Assembly (NCBI RefSeq): GCF_025947305.1
Contig: NZ_CP110009.1
Coordinates: forward strand, 1,711,001-1,775,000
DNA length: 64,000 bases
Direction: 5' to 3'
DNA from: Flavobacterium sp. N3904
GTDB lineage: Bacteria > Bacteroidota > Bacteroidia > Flavobacteriales > Flavobacteriaceae
Of this stretch, positions 54,531-63,803 are shown one piece after another (position 1 is the stretch's first letter; each line of letters starts with the position of its first letter). Both the position numbers and the translations under genes were made by a program. The notes under the pieces were generated by a model that saw nothing but the letters and a program-made list of their open reading frames with translations, did no database searches and had not been told where the DNA came from.

Positions 54531-56204
54531 ATGAATAAAGTTAAAGTTTTAAGTTTTGCTTTTTTGGCTTTTGTTGCAATCAGTCATGCGCAAGATATTA
54601 ATCAAGCCAAAAAAGCAATTGATGCTGAACAGTTTGAAAGTGCAAAAACGATATTAAAATCAATAATAAATGCAAAACCTACTAATGGTACAGCATCTTT
54701 TTATTTAGGGAATGTATATATGTTGCAAAACAATATAGATTCTGCCAAAATTTATTATCAAAAGGGATTGGAAGGAAGTGAAGGAGCAAAACTTAACAAT
54801 ATTGGTTTTGGTTTAATCGATCTTGACAATGGAAATGAAGCTGCGGCTGAAGAGAAGTTTGCGTTAGCAACCAAAGATCTGAGAAAAAAAGATATTGAAG
54901 AGTATTTGTACATTGGTCGTGCCTATACTTTTTCTACAAAGCCAAATTATAAAAAAGCTATTGAAGTTCTAAATAAAGCTAAAGCAATTAATCCTCAAGA
55001 TCCACAATTAAATTTGGCACTTGGAAATGCTTATTTTGGAGATAAAAACCAAAATGATGCTTATTCTGCATATAGAAATGCTTATACTATTGACAATACT
55101 TTAATCAGAGCTAAAATGCAATTGGGTGTTTTGCTTAAAGGAGCAAAAGCATATACAGAAGCTATAAAAGCATTTGATGAAGTTATTGCTATTAATCCAA
55201 ATTATGGTCCTGTTTATAGAGAATTAGCTGAAACTTATTACTTATGGGGTAGAAATGAACCATCAAAATATAGAATTTATGTGGATAAAGCCCTTGTAAA
55301 TTATGAAAAATATTTGTCTTTGACAGATTATTCTATTCATTCCAGAATGAGACATGCTGACTTTTTAGTGCTTGCGGGAGAATACAAAGCATTAGAAGCG
55401 GAAGCTAACAAAATGGTTGAGTTGGACAAAGTTAATCCTAGAATTTTACGTTATTTAGGATTTTCGGCCTATCAAAACGGAAATTATGATGTTGCCATAA
55501 AATCATTGGTAAGTTTTATTGAAAATCCCTCAAATAAAGTTATTGCTTTAGATTATCAAACTTTGGGTTTTGCCAGAATTAAAAAAGCTGTAGGTGAGGA
55601 TGGTAAAGCGGTTGATAACGATTTGTTTGATAAAGGTGTTTTAGACGTTAAAAAAGCATCTGAGATGGATCCTAATGGCTTATCAATAAACTTAAGCGAG
55701 TTAGGAAAAAAATTATATGAATTAAAATTATACAAACAAGCTGCTTCACTTTATGAAATAGCAGTTGCTAACAAAGAATCTAAAAATTATGTTTTAGACA
55801 ATTTTTATCTAGGTAATTGTTTGTATTTTGATAATACCAGAAAAGATATTGTTAAGCCTGATCCAATTGCTTTGCAAAGAGCTGATCAAGCATACGCAAC
55901 TGTAATAGAAGCTTCTCCAAAAACCCAAGATGCTTATATTTATAGAGCTAGAACAAATAGTTTATTGGAAAATGACGAAATGACTATTAAATACTATAAC
56001 GATTATGTTACTATAGTTACTGAAAAAGGACCAGAAGAGTTGGCAAAACCAGCAGTAATTAAAAAAATAATTGAAAGTTATAATACTTCTGCTGCTAGTT
56101 ACGCAAACACTGATAAGGCTAAAGCAATTGAATATTTTAATAAAACTTTGGTTCTAGATCCTGCTAATGAATATGCATTAAGCTCATTAAAAGCTTTAAA
56201 ATAG
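54531..56204 (+). CDS. Exported TPR protein of the TonB operon
   Basis: A 557-residue exported protein with signal MNKVKVLSFAFLAFVAISHAQ. Numerous tetratricopeptide repeats can be seen from residue 25 on (for example AIDAEQFESAKTILKSIINAKP, YKKAIEVLNKAKAINPQD, YTEAIKAFDEVIAINPNYGP, KAIEYFNKTLVLDPAN). Such proteins serve as scaffolds. It ends the operon and a terminator follows. Confidence 0.88.
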   Translation: MNKVKVLSFAFLAFVAISHAQDINQAKKAIDAEQFESAKTILKSIINAKPTNGTASFYLGNVYMLQNNIDSAKIYYQKGLEGSEGAKLNNIGFGLIDLDNGNEAAAEEKFALATKDLRKKDIEEYLYIGRAYTFSTKPNYKKAIEVLNKAKAINPQDPQLNLALGNAYFGDKNQNDAYSAYRNAYTIDNTLIRAKMQLGVLLKGAKAYTEAIKAFDEVIAINPNYGPVYRELAETYYLWGRNEPSKYRIYVDKALVNYEKYLSLTDYSIHSRMRHADFLVLAGEYKALEAEANKMVELDKVNPRILRYLGFSAYQNGNYDVAIKSLVSFIENPSNKVIALDYQTLGFARIKKAVGEDGKAVDNDLFDKGVLDVKKASEMDPNGLSINLSELGKKLYELKLYKQAASLYEIAVANKESKNYVLDNFYLGNCLYFDNTRKDIVKPDPIALQRADQAYATVIEASPKTQDAYIYRARTNSLLENDEMTIKYYNDYVTIVTEKGPEELAKPAVIKKIIESYNTSAASYANTDKAKAIEYFNKTLVLDPANEYALSSLKALK

Positions 56205-56222
56205 CTTTAATTTTAATTTATT

Positions 56223-56262
56223 AAAAAACTGATAGTTTCAAAAAAGCTATCAGTTTTTTTTT
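56223..56262 (+). terminator. Terminator of the TonB operon
   Basis: AACTGATAG (56227-56235) pairs with CTATCAGTT (56247-56255), followed by seven T. Confidence 0.82.
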
Positions 56263-56329
56263 GAAATATGTTTTTCTTCAAACTAAAAATCTGAAATCTA
56301 AAATCTGCAATCTAAAATCATAAATTGCC

Positions 56330-56337
56330 TATCTTTG
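56330..56337 (+). promoter_or_regulatory. Candidate -7 element for queE
   Basis: TATCTTTG matches TAnnTTTG, 18 bp before the queE ATG, preceded by an ATCTAAAATC-type microrepeat. Confidence 0.5.
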
Positions 56338-56354
56338 CATCCTAAATTAAAAAG

Positions 56355-56987
56355 ATGTTATCAAAAGAAGTCCAATTAGAAGTTAATAAAGGAACCATGC
56401 TGCCGTTAATGGAAGAGTTTTACACCATTCAGGGAGAAGGTTTTCATACTGGAACAGCTGCTTATTTTATTAGAATAGGAGGTTGCGATGTGGGTTGCCA
56501 TTGGTGTGATGTTAAGGAAAGTTGGAATGCTGAATTGCACCCGCCTACTAGTATTGAATCAATTGTTGAAAATGCTACCAAATATGCTGATACGATTGTG
56601 ATTACTGGGGGGGAGCCATTAATGTGGGATATGGCACCATTAACGCAAAAATTAAAAAACAAAAAATTAAAAGTTCATATAGAAACCTCAGGAGCTTACC
56701 CATTAAGTGGAAATTGGGATTGGATTTGTCTTTCTCCTAAGAAAAATAAATTGCCAACTCAAACGGTTTATGACAATGCAAATGAACTAAAAGTAATTAT
56801 TTATAATAAACATGACTTTATTTTTGCCGAAGAACAGGCTGAAAAAGTAAATAATAATGCAATTCTTTTTCTGCAACCAGAATGGAGTAAGAAAGAGGAA
56901 ATGACACCTTTGATAGTTGAGTATGTCATGAATAATCCTAAATGGAGAGTTTCATTGCAAACTCATAAATATTTGAATATTCCTTAA
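56355..56987 (+). CDS. queE: 7-carboxy-7-deazaguanine synthase
   Basis: A 210-residue radical SAM enzyme of the queuosine pathway. The Fe-S motif CDVGCHWC (CxxxCxxC) lies near residue 46, following FYTIQGEGFHTG, a QueE mark; VITGGEPLMW and LSPKKNKLP follow. It makes CDG from carboxy-tetrahydropterin. Short for the radical SAM superfamily, as QueE is. No queC or queD is next to it. Confidence 0.95.
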   Translation: MLSKEVQLEVNKGTMLPLMEEFYTIQGEGFHTGTAAYFIRIGGCDVGCHWCDVKESWNAELHPPTSIESIVENATKYADTIVITGGEPLMWDMAPLTQKLKNKKLKVHIETSGAYPLSGNWDWICLSPKKNKLPTQTVYDNANELKVIIYNKHDFIFAEEQAEKVNNNAILFLQPEWSKKEEMTPLIVEYVMNNPKWRVSLQTHKYLNIP

Positions 56988-57266
56988 TTCTTTTTTCATC
57001 TTAAATTTCTTAAATACTAGTTTTTAGGGAGTTGTATTTAAAACTTGTTTTCTTGTTAATTTTCTTAGGCTTATTTCTATTAAAAAGATAACGATAACAA
57101 ATACAGTCGGTTATGTTTTGTTGGTATTAATATGATAATTTTACATTTATATTTTTACATATTTATCTTTTTTTATCTATATTTTTTTTATATTTACTAA
57201 AACCTACTGAAGGTTGCTAATGGTTTAATGTCTCTTGGCAATCGTAAATATTAAAATATTTATATC

Positions 57267-57665
57267 ATGAAAAGAATTCTACTTTCAGCTATTACTTTGT
57301 TTATAGTGCAATTTGCCTCTGCACAAGCTAATACTACTATGATTGATGATGCCCCTTACAATTATGAAGATGTAGAAATCAGACCTGAATTTCCTGGAGG
57401 ATACGATGCATTTATGAAATTTATTGGAACAAATTTCAAAATGCCGGAATATGAGGGAAATGGAGGTACTTTAAAAGTGGCTTTTATCATCGAAATTGAT
57501 GGAACTGTTACCAATGTAAAAGTGGTTAAAGATCTTGGAGAAGGAACAGGGCCAGAAGCCAAAAGAGTAATTTCTATGTCTCCGCGATGGTCTTCAGGTG
57601 AATTTAGAGGAAAAAAAGTTAGGGTACTTTATGAGTTGCCTATAAAAATTGCGAGTCAAGGATAG
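57267..57665 (+). CDS. Stand-alone exported TonB C-terminal domain protein
   Basis: A 132-residue exported protein: signal MKRILLSAITLFIVQFASAQ, then almost only a TonB C-terminal domain (RPEFPGGYDAFMKFIG... VRVLYELPIKI). It has no membrane anchor and no Pro-rich linker, unlike the tonB product at 52555, which is similar through the whole domain. It could compete with or assist TonB at receptor TonB boxes. The 280-bp upstream gap is very AT-rich with no clear promoter. Confidence 0.85.
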   Translation: MKRILLSAITLFIVQFASAQANTTMIDDAPYNYEDVEIRPEFPGGYDAFMKFIGTNFKMPEYEGNGGTLKVAFIIEIDGTVTNVKVVKDLGEGTGPEAKRVISMSPRWSSGEFRGKKVRVLYELPIKIASQG

Positions 57666-57698
57666 CATTTGTTTCAAGCAATAAAGAATGATTTATTC

Positions 57699-57730
57699 AA
57701 AACCAAATGCTGTCATGCATTTGGTTTTTT
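57699..57730. terminator. Terminator between the TonB-domain and YfiT-like genes
   Basis: AAACCAAATGC pairs with GCATTTGGTTT around TGTCAT, followed by T-run; the A-rich left flank lets it serve the minus strand also. Confidence 0.78.
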
Positions 57731-57746
57731 ATTTTGAAAAATATTT

Positions 57747-58289
57747 CTACCATCCTTTTCTTTTCTTTAGCTCTGTAATATGGGCAAGATGGTGATTTCC
57801 ATGCCAAGCATAAGTTCCAATTAATTCTTGTATTTGAATTTCTTTATTATGTTCAGGGTGTATAAATGACTTTTTTAATTCGGCATGATTGAAACTTTCC
57901 ATCAAATAGGCCAATCTATAATGGAGTCCTTCCAATAATAATAAAGAGGGTTGAATTGGCATCGTTAAGTTGTCTTCTAATTGTGCCCATCGATCTTCAT
58001 AGTAGAATTTTATAACTGGAGTCTCTTCAGTCAAAGTCCATTTTAATCGAATGTAACAATTCATATGACTGTCGCTGCAATGATGAATAACTTGTCTAAT
58101 CGTCCATCCTTCTTGACGATATGGTGTATCTAGTTGTTCGTCTGACAAATGGGCAACTTCTTTTTTTAGTCTTTCTGGAAATGAAGCTATTTCTTTAATT
58201 TTGTCAGTAATATACACTGTTGAATATGTTTCAGGGGCTTCAAATTTCCCAATCGGATATTTTAATTTTTCTAACTCTGAATTGTCCAT
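57747..58289 (-). CDS. YfiT-like DinB-superfamily bacillithiol transferase / metal-binding protein
   Basis: A 180-residue DinB-fold four-helix protein. Candidate metal-binding histidines are in VIHHCSDSHMN (residues about 66-76) and HGNHHLAHI (near the C-terminus). The opening LKYPIGKFEAPETYS is typical of YfiT. Family members in Firmicutes are bacillithiol-S-transferases; Bacteroidota members may use bacillithiol-like thiols, but this is inference. Confidence 0.85.
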   Translation of the reverse strand: MDNSELEKLKYPIGKFEAPETYSTVYITDKIKEIASFPERLKKEVAHLSDEQLDTPYRQEGWTIRQVIHHCSDSHMNCYIRLKWTLTEETPVIKFYYEDRWAQLEDNLTMPIQPSLLLLEGLHYRLAYLMESFNHAELKKSFIHPEHNKEIQIQELIGTYAWHGNHHLAHITELKKRKGW

Positions 58290-58321
58290 AACTATTTGAA
58301 TTAAAATTGTTTGTTTTTCTT

Positions 58322-59029
58322 TTAAATAGAAAGTTTTGCTAAATAATCATAATGTTCACCTTCTAAAACTAATTCGCATTGCAATCCATTTGCGAAAGCT
58401 GCATTTTGCAATGTATTGTAATCAAGGAACAACCAATCTAGTGGTAATTCTTTTTCGCCTTTGTATGTAATAGTAAATATAGTTTCACCATAATATTCAT
58501 TTTCTGATGGTATCCATTTACCACCATCTTCATCTTCGTCAAACATATATATAATGTCTGAAGAATCGATGAGGATTTGTCCATTAGGATTTAATAGGCT
58601 TTTTAGTTTTTGCAAAAAAACAGCTGTTTCTTTTAGTCTTCCAAATATTCCGGTGCCATTCATCAACAATAAAATGGTATCGAATTTTTCGTTTTCCAAT
58701 GTCATTATATCTTGAACTCTTGCATTTTTCAAACCACGAAGTGTGCACGCTTGTATTGCATTTTCAGAAATATCGATAGAAGTCACGTCAAGATTCCTGT
58801 CATTTTGCAAAGTCAAACTATGACTTCCTGCACCACATCCTACATCGAGAATTTTTCCTTTGGCTAATTGTAATGCTTTTTGTTCAATTATTGGCATTTC
58901 ATCATAACTCCTAAAAAGATAGGAAACGCTCATCTCGTCTTCTTCTGAAATCGAAGTTTCTGTAATTAAATCCTCGGGTTGGTTGTTAGTTTGATAATCC
59001 AGTATGGCTCTTCCGAAAAGGTCTTTCAT
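58322..59029 (-). CDS. Class I SAM-dependent methyltransferase
   Basis: 235 residues from ATG at 59029 (reading MKDLFGRAILDYQ). The open frame extends upstream to 59197 but that part overlaps the YkgJ gene and has an unlikely composition. Motif I is KILDVGCGAGSHSLTL, followed by the acidic DVTSIDISENAI and later FDTILLLMNGTGIFG. Substrate unknown. It is transcribed with the YfiT-like gene 32 bp downstream. Confidence 0.85.
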   Translation of the reverse strand: MKDLFGRAILDYQTNNQPEDLITETSISEEDEMSVSYLFRSYDEMPIIEQKALQLAKGKILDVGCGAGSHSLTLQNDRNLDVTSIDISENAIQACTLRGLKNARVQDIMTLENEKFDTILLLMNGTGIFGRLKETAVFLQKLKSLLNPNGQILIDSSDIIYMFDEDEDGGKWIPSENEYYGETIFTITYKGEKELPLDWLFLDYNTLQNAAFANGLQCELVLEGEHYDYLAKLSI

Positions 59030-59103
59030 AAAATTTAGTTTCAAGTTTAAATTTCCGAGTTTAAAGTTTAGTACTTTTGCCAAATCATCAATAAATTTCG
59101 GCA

Positions 59104-59598
59104 TTGAAACCAGCTTTAAACGAATTAGGAAAACTAGCCAAAGATAAGCATATCGAAAACAAAAAGTATTTTGATAAGCTAAAAAAGAAAACGCCAAAGA
59201 ATTTAGATTATGTAATGCAAGACATTCATGATGCCGAATTCAAAAAAACCAATTGTTTGAAATGTGCCAATTGTTGTAAAACTACCGGGCCATTGTTTAC
59301 TTTGGCAGATATTGAGCGTATTTCGAAATTTTTAAAGCAAAAGCCACAACAATTCATTGAGCAATATTTGAGAATTGATGAAGATAAGGATTATGTGTTG
59401 CAAAGTGTACCTTGTACTTTTTTGGATCTTGACAATAGTTGTTTTATTTACGATGTGAGGCCAAAAGCCTGTCGAGAATTCCCTCATACGGATAGAAAAA
59501 AGTTTCAGCAAATAACAGATTTAACACTTAAGAATGTCTCAATTTGTCCTGCGGCATTTAATATAGTTGAAGAAATGAAAAAGAAATTGCCGCTCTAA
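59104..59598 (+). CDS. YkgJ family cysteine-cluster protein
   Basis: A 164-residue protein with the metal-cluster pattern NCLKCANCCKTTGP, then VPCTFLD, NSCFIYDVRPKACREFP and ICPAA, as in the YkgJ/UPF0153 family (zinc or Fe-S binding). The frame is closed by a stop nine bp upstream, so the start is TTG 59104 (MKPALNELGKLAKDKH). Divergent from the methyltransferase gene with 74 bp between. Function unknown. Confidence 0.82.
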   Translation: MKPALNELGKLAKDKHIENKKYFDKLKKKTPKNLDYVMQDIHDAEFKKTNCLKCANCCKTTGPLFTLADIERISKFLKQKPQQFIEQYLRIDEDKDYVLQSVPCTFLDLDNSCFIYDVRPKACREFPHTDRKKFQQITDLTLKNVSICPAAFNIVEEMKKKLPL

Positions 59599-59673
59599 AC
59601 GATTACTTTTTGGAATTAGTGGTAATTTAAAGTTAACCAAATGGTTTTGCTAAGCGTTAAATGAAACTTTATG

Positions 59674-59681
59674 TATATTTG
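59674..59681 (+). promoter_or_regulatory. Candidate -7 element for the LolC-type permease gene
   Basis: TATATTTG matches TAnnTTTG; a TTTTG at 59645 is 24 bp upstream, somewhat far. The TTG start codon is at 59706. Confidence 0.45.
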
Positions 59682-59705
59682 TTCAGTCCCTCAAAATAAA
59701 ACAAT

Positions 59706-60941
59706 TTGAATTTAGAATATTTCATAGCCAAAAGACTTATAACCGCCAAAGATTATAAAAGCAGTATATCAGCACCCATTATTAACATTGCAATTTCAGC
59801 CATTGCAATAGGAATGATTATGATGATCGTGTCGGTAGCCACGGGAATTGGTTTGCAAAATAAAATACGCGAAAAAATATCTGCTTTTAATGGCCAAATT
59901 ATAATTTCAAATTATGATAACAACCAGTCTGAGATTACCTTGTTGCCCATTGCAAAGAATCAGGATTTTTATCCAAAGTTCACTTCAGTTCCAGCGGTAA
60001 GTCATGTGCAGGCAATTGCTAGTAAAGCCGGAATAATAAGGACTGAATCTGCTTTTGAAGGAATTATTTTCAAAGGTGTCGGGACTGATTACCAATGGGA
60101 GAATATAAAAGAGTATCTGGTTTCGGGTAAATTGCCAGATTTTTCTAAAAGCATCAACAATGAAGTGGCGATTTCTCAATTTCTTGCCAATAGATTAAAT
60201 CTAAAAGTAGGCGATTCTTTTAACACCTTTTTTATAAAAGAGGACCAAAATCAATTGCCAAATGTTCGTAGATTCAAAATTACAGGAATATTCAATTCTG
60301 GATTTCAGCAATTCGATGCTACCTATATAATAGGTGATATTCGGCACATACAACGAATCAATAAATGGTCGCCCAATCAAATTGGAGCATTTGAGGTTTT
60401 TGTGAAAGATTTTAGTAAAATTAAAGAAACTGGAGAACAGGTGTACAAAATGACATCTTCGACACTAGATACAAAAACCATTATTGAAAAATACAGTTAC
60501 ATATTCGAGTGGTTACAATTGTTTGATTTCAATATTATTGTCATATTGGTAGTAATGATACTCGTAGCAACAATAAACATGGTTGTTGCTTTATTGGTTC
60601 TCATCTTAGAACGTACTCAGATGATTGGTATTTTAAAAGCATTAGGAGCTAATAATTGGTCTGTTAGGAAAGTATTTCTATACAATGCTTTCTATCTAAT
60701 AGTAAGAGGATTGTTTTGGGGAAATATCATAGGGATTTCATTGTTGTTACTTCAACAATATTTTGGTATAATAAAACTCAACCCCGAAAATTATTATGTC
60801 AACCAAGCGCCAGTGTATCTTAATTTGGGATATATCTTGGCTTTAAATCTGCTTACAGTAACAATTTGCGCTTTGGTGTTATTGATTCCTTCCTATATAA
60901 TCACCAAAATTACCCCAGTCAAAGCTATTCGTTTCGATTAA
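59706..60941 (+). CDS. FtsX-like permease (LolC/LolE-type)
   Basis: A 411-residue inner-membrane protein with the MacB/LolC layout: one N-terminal span (about residues 24-46), a large periplasmic domain, then three spans (about 275-300, 325-345, 370-400). The FtsX core is IVILVVMILVATINMVVALLVLILERTQMIGILKALGANNWSVR. The start is TTG 59706 (MNLEYFIAKRLIT), which is where family similarity begins. Probably releases lipoproteins for outer-membrane transport; the ATPase partner is elsewhere. Confidence 0.88.
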   Translation: MNLEYFIAKRLITAKDYKSSISAPIINIAISAIAIGMIMMIVSVATGIGLQNKIREKISAFNGQIIISNYDNNQSEITLLPIAKNQDFYPKFTSVPAVSHVQAIASKAGIIRTESAFEGIIFKGVGTDYQWENIKEYLVSGKLPDFSKSINNEVAISQFLANRLNLKVGDSFNTFFIKEDQNQLPNVRRFKITGIFNSGFQQFDATYIIGDIRHIQRINKWSPNQIGAFEVFVKDFSKIKETGEQVYKMTSSTLDTKTIIEKYSYIFEWLQLFDFNIIVILVVMILVATINMVVALLVLILERTQMIGILKALGANNWSVRKVFLYNAFYLIVRGLFWGNIIGISLLLLQQYFGIIKLNPENYYVNQAPVYLNLGYILALNLLTVTICALVLLIPSYIITKITPVKAIRFD

Positions 60942-60974
60942 GTATTAATAGTTGCAGTAATTAGGAGCTGAAAA

Positions 60975-61043
60975 CCTGCTATTCGTTACAATCTTCTTGT
61001 GCCGAACCCCGGCACAAAAAGGATTTTCCCTTCCATCAGGGCT
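60975..61043 (-). repeat. Flavobacterial palindromic intergenic element, copy e
   Basis: Read on the minus strand: AGCCCTGATGGAAGGGAAAA, TCCTTTTT, the GC-rich hairpin GTGCCG/CGGCAC, AAGAAGATTGTAACGAATAG, CAGG. Ends match copies a and c. It begins about 34 bp after the permease stop. Confidence 0.8.
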
Positions 61044-61335
61044 ATGACCTTTGTTTGGGAAGAAAATAAGAAAAAAAACATACACCTATATATAGGTAGC
61101 AATAATGTCGACAGGGAATTGATATCATGAATTGACACAAAAACGCACCAGCCAACAAAAAAAAACACTCTTCGCCGAGGCCAAGACACTCCCGAAACAA
61201 GGTAAAACCGTTCAATTTATCAAAAACACCTATTAGAAAATGGTAAATTCACAAAAAGGTTGTGCTGTAAATTGTGATATATCAATGTGTTAAAAAATAA
61301 GTGTAAAATTAAAGCAAAATAAATGTAAAAAGTCA
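61044..61335. other. Gap before the rRNA operon promoters
   Basis: No gene seen. It holds a perfect 14-bp palindrome ACCTATATATAGGT (about 61084-61097) and a stretch with higher GC around 61130-61210 that I do not recognise. Confidence 0.4.
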
Positions 61336-61365
61336 TTGTTTAAACGGATAAAGGGACTACTTTTG
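61336..61365 (+). promoter_or_regulatory. rRNA operon promoter P1
   Basis: TTG (61336-61338), exactly 19 bp, TACTTTTG (61358-61365), then CACCCGC. This is a full match to the Bacteroidota consensus. A BoxA-like GTTCTTTAATATT follows at about 61385. Confidence 0.8.
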
Positions 61366-61456
61366 CACCCGCAACAGCGCATAAGTTCTTTAATATTCTG
61401 ATAAGCCAAACGAAATTAACACTGAAAATAAATTTTCAAAAAAGATTTCAAAAAGC

Positions 61457-61487
61457 TTGTGAGAGAAGAAAAAGCTTTGTACTTTTG
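61457..61487 (+). promoter_or_regulatory. rRNA operon promoter P2
   Basis: TTG (61457-61459), a 20-bp spacer, TACTTTTG (61480-61487), again followed by CACCCGC. The 15-mer TACTTTTGCACCCGC is identical to P1, 122 bp upstream. The GC-rich start region is of the kind found at stringently controlled promoters. Confidence 0.8.
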
Positions 61488-61671
61488 CACCCGCTAATCG
61501 AAAGACTAGTGAGTAAAAAAAGAAGAATACGTTCCTAGACATATTGAATTGACAGCCGTTTTAAGAGAGATCTTAAAACAAAAGAATAAGAGTAATAGAA
61601 TCGATAGATTTGAATATTGACCACTAGAATTGGAGTCGAATAACAATAGCTTAAGCAATTAAGCAAACAAT

Positions 61672-63187
<1,516 letters not shown>

Positions 63188-63327
63188 CTAGAGCCTTAGT
63201 GTTAGTATTTATACACGCTGAGGAAAGAAGACGAAAAGACTATTGGTTACAAAGATTGAAATTTTATTACTCTTGCTGTTAATTTAAAAAACATGTGCTA
63301 AATAAGCACAAAAATAAGAATGAAGAG

Positions 63328-63401
63328 TGTCTCGTAGCTCAGCTGGTTAGAGTACTACACTGATAATGTAGGGGTCGACAGTTCGAGTCTGTCCGAGACA
63401 A
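63328..63401 (+). tRNA. tRNA-Ile (GAT)
   Basis: A 74-nt cloverleaf: acceptor TGTCTCG/CGAGACA, D arm GCTCAGCTGGTTAGAG, anticodon stem CTACA/TGTAG with loop CTGATAA (anticodon GAT, 63362-63364), T arm GACAG/CTGTC. CCA is not encoded. In the 16S-23S spacer. Confidence 0.96.
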
Positions 63402-63417
63402 CAAAACAGTTACGAAT

Positions 63418-63535
63418 TTGTAAATTACGAATTACGAATTGAAAAAGTTCATAAACATAGATTGAAAGGAAATTCTAGGGTTGAAAGATTACGAATTACA
63501 GCAATTCATAATTCATAATTCACAATTCATAATTA
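63418..63535. repeat. AT-rich direct repeats between the spacer tRNAs
   Basis: Repeated units ACGAATT and AATTCATAATTCA lie between tRNA-Ile and tRNA-Ala. Similar to other AT-rich microrepeats in the window. Confidence 0.5.
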
Positions 63536-63539
63536 AATT

Positions 63540-63613
63540 GGGGGATTAGCTCAGCTGGCTAGAGCGCCTGCCTTGCACGCAGGAGGTCAACGGTTCGACT
63601 CCGTTATTCTCCA
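63540..63613 (+). tRNA. tRNA-Ala (TGC)
   Basis: A 74-nt cloverleaf: acceptor GGGGGAT/ATTCTCC including the G3-U70 pair that identifies tRNA-Ala, anticodon stem CCTGC/GCAGG with loop CTTGCAC (anticodon TGC, 63574-63576), T arm AACGG/CCGTT. CCA is not encoded. Confidence 0.96.
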
Positions 63614-63803
63614 CTATTCTAGTGAATAGTAAAGAGTGAATGGTAATTAGTTTAGACTAATCACTACTTACTAAGTACTAATCACTAAGAAAAAAGTTCA
63701 TTGACATATTGAGATAAGAAATAATAAAAAGTAGAAAGCAGTTTTTATACTTTTTAAGTATAGAAACGAAAAAAAACGGTCGTAATTAAGTTTACGATTG
63801 GTA

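Noticed and set aside
59029..59197. N-terminal extension of the methyltransferase to 59197
   Set aside because: The extra 56 residues overlap the divergent YkgJ gene, are hydrophobic and unlike the family; ATG at 59029 gives a normal start.
61084..61097. ACCTATATATAGGT palindrome as another Rrf2 operator
   Set aside because: The core CCTATATATAGG is longer than the CCnATAGG core at tauE-cysH and it is not next to a sulfur gene.
63418..63535. Repeats in the tRNA spacer as a CRISPR array
   Set aside because: Units are short, irregular and AT-rich, with no spacers of even length and no cas genes.
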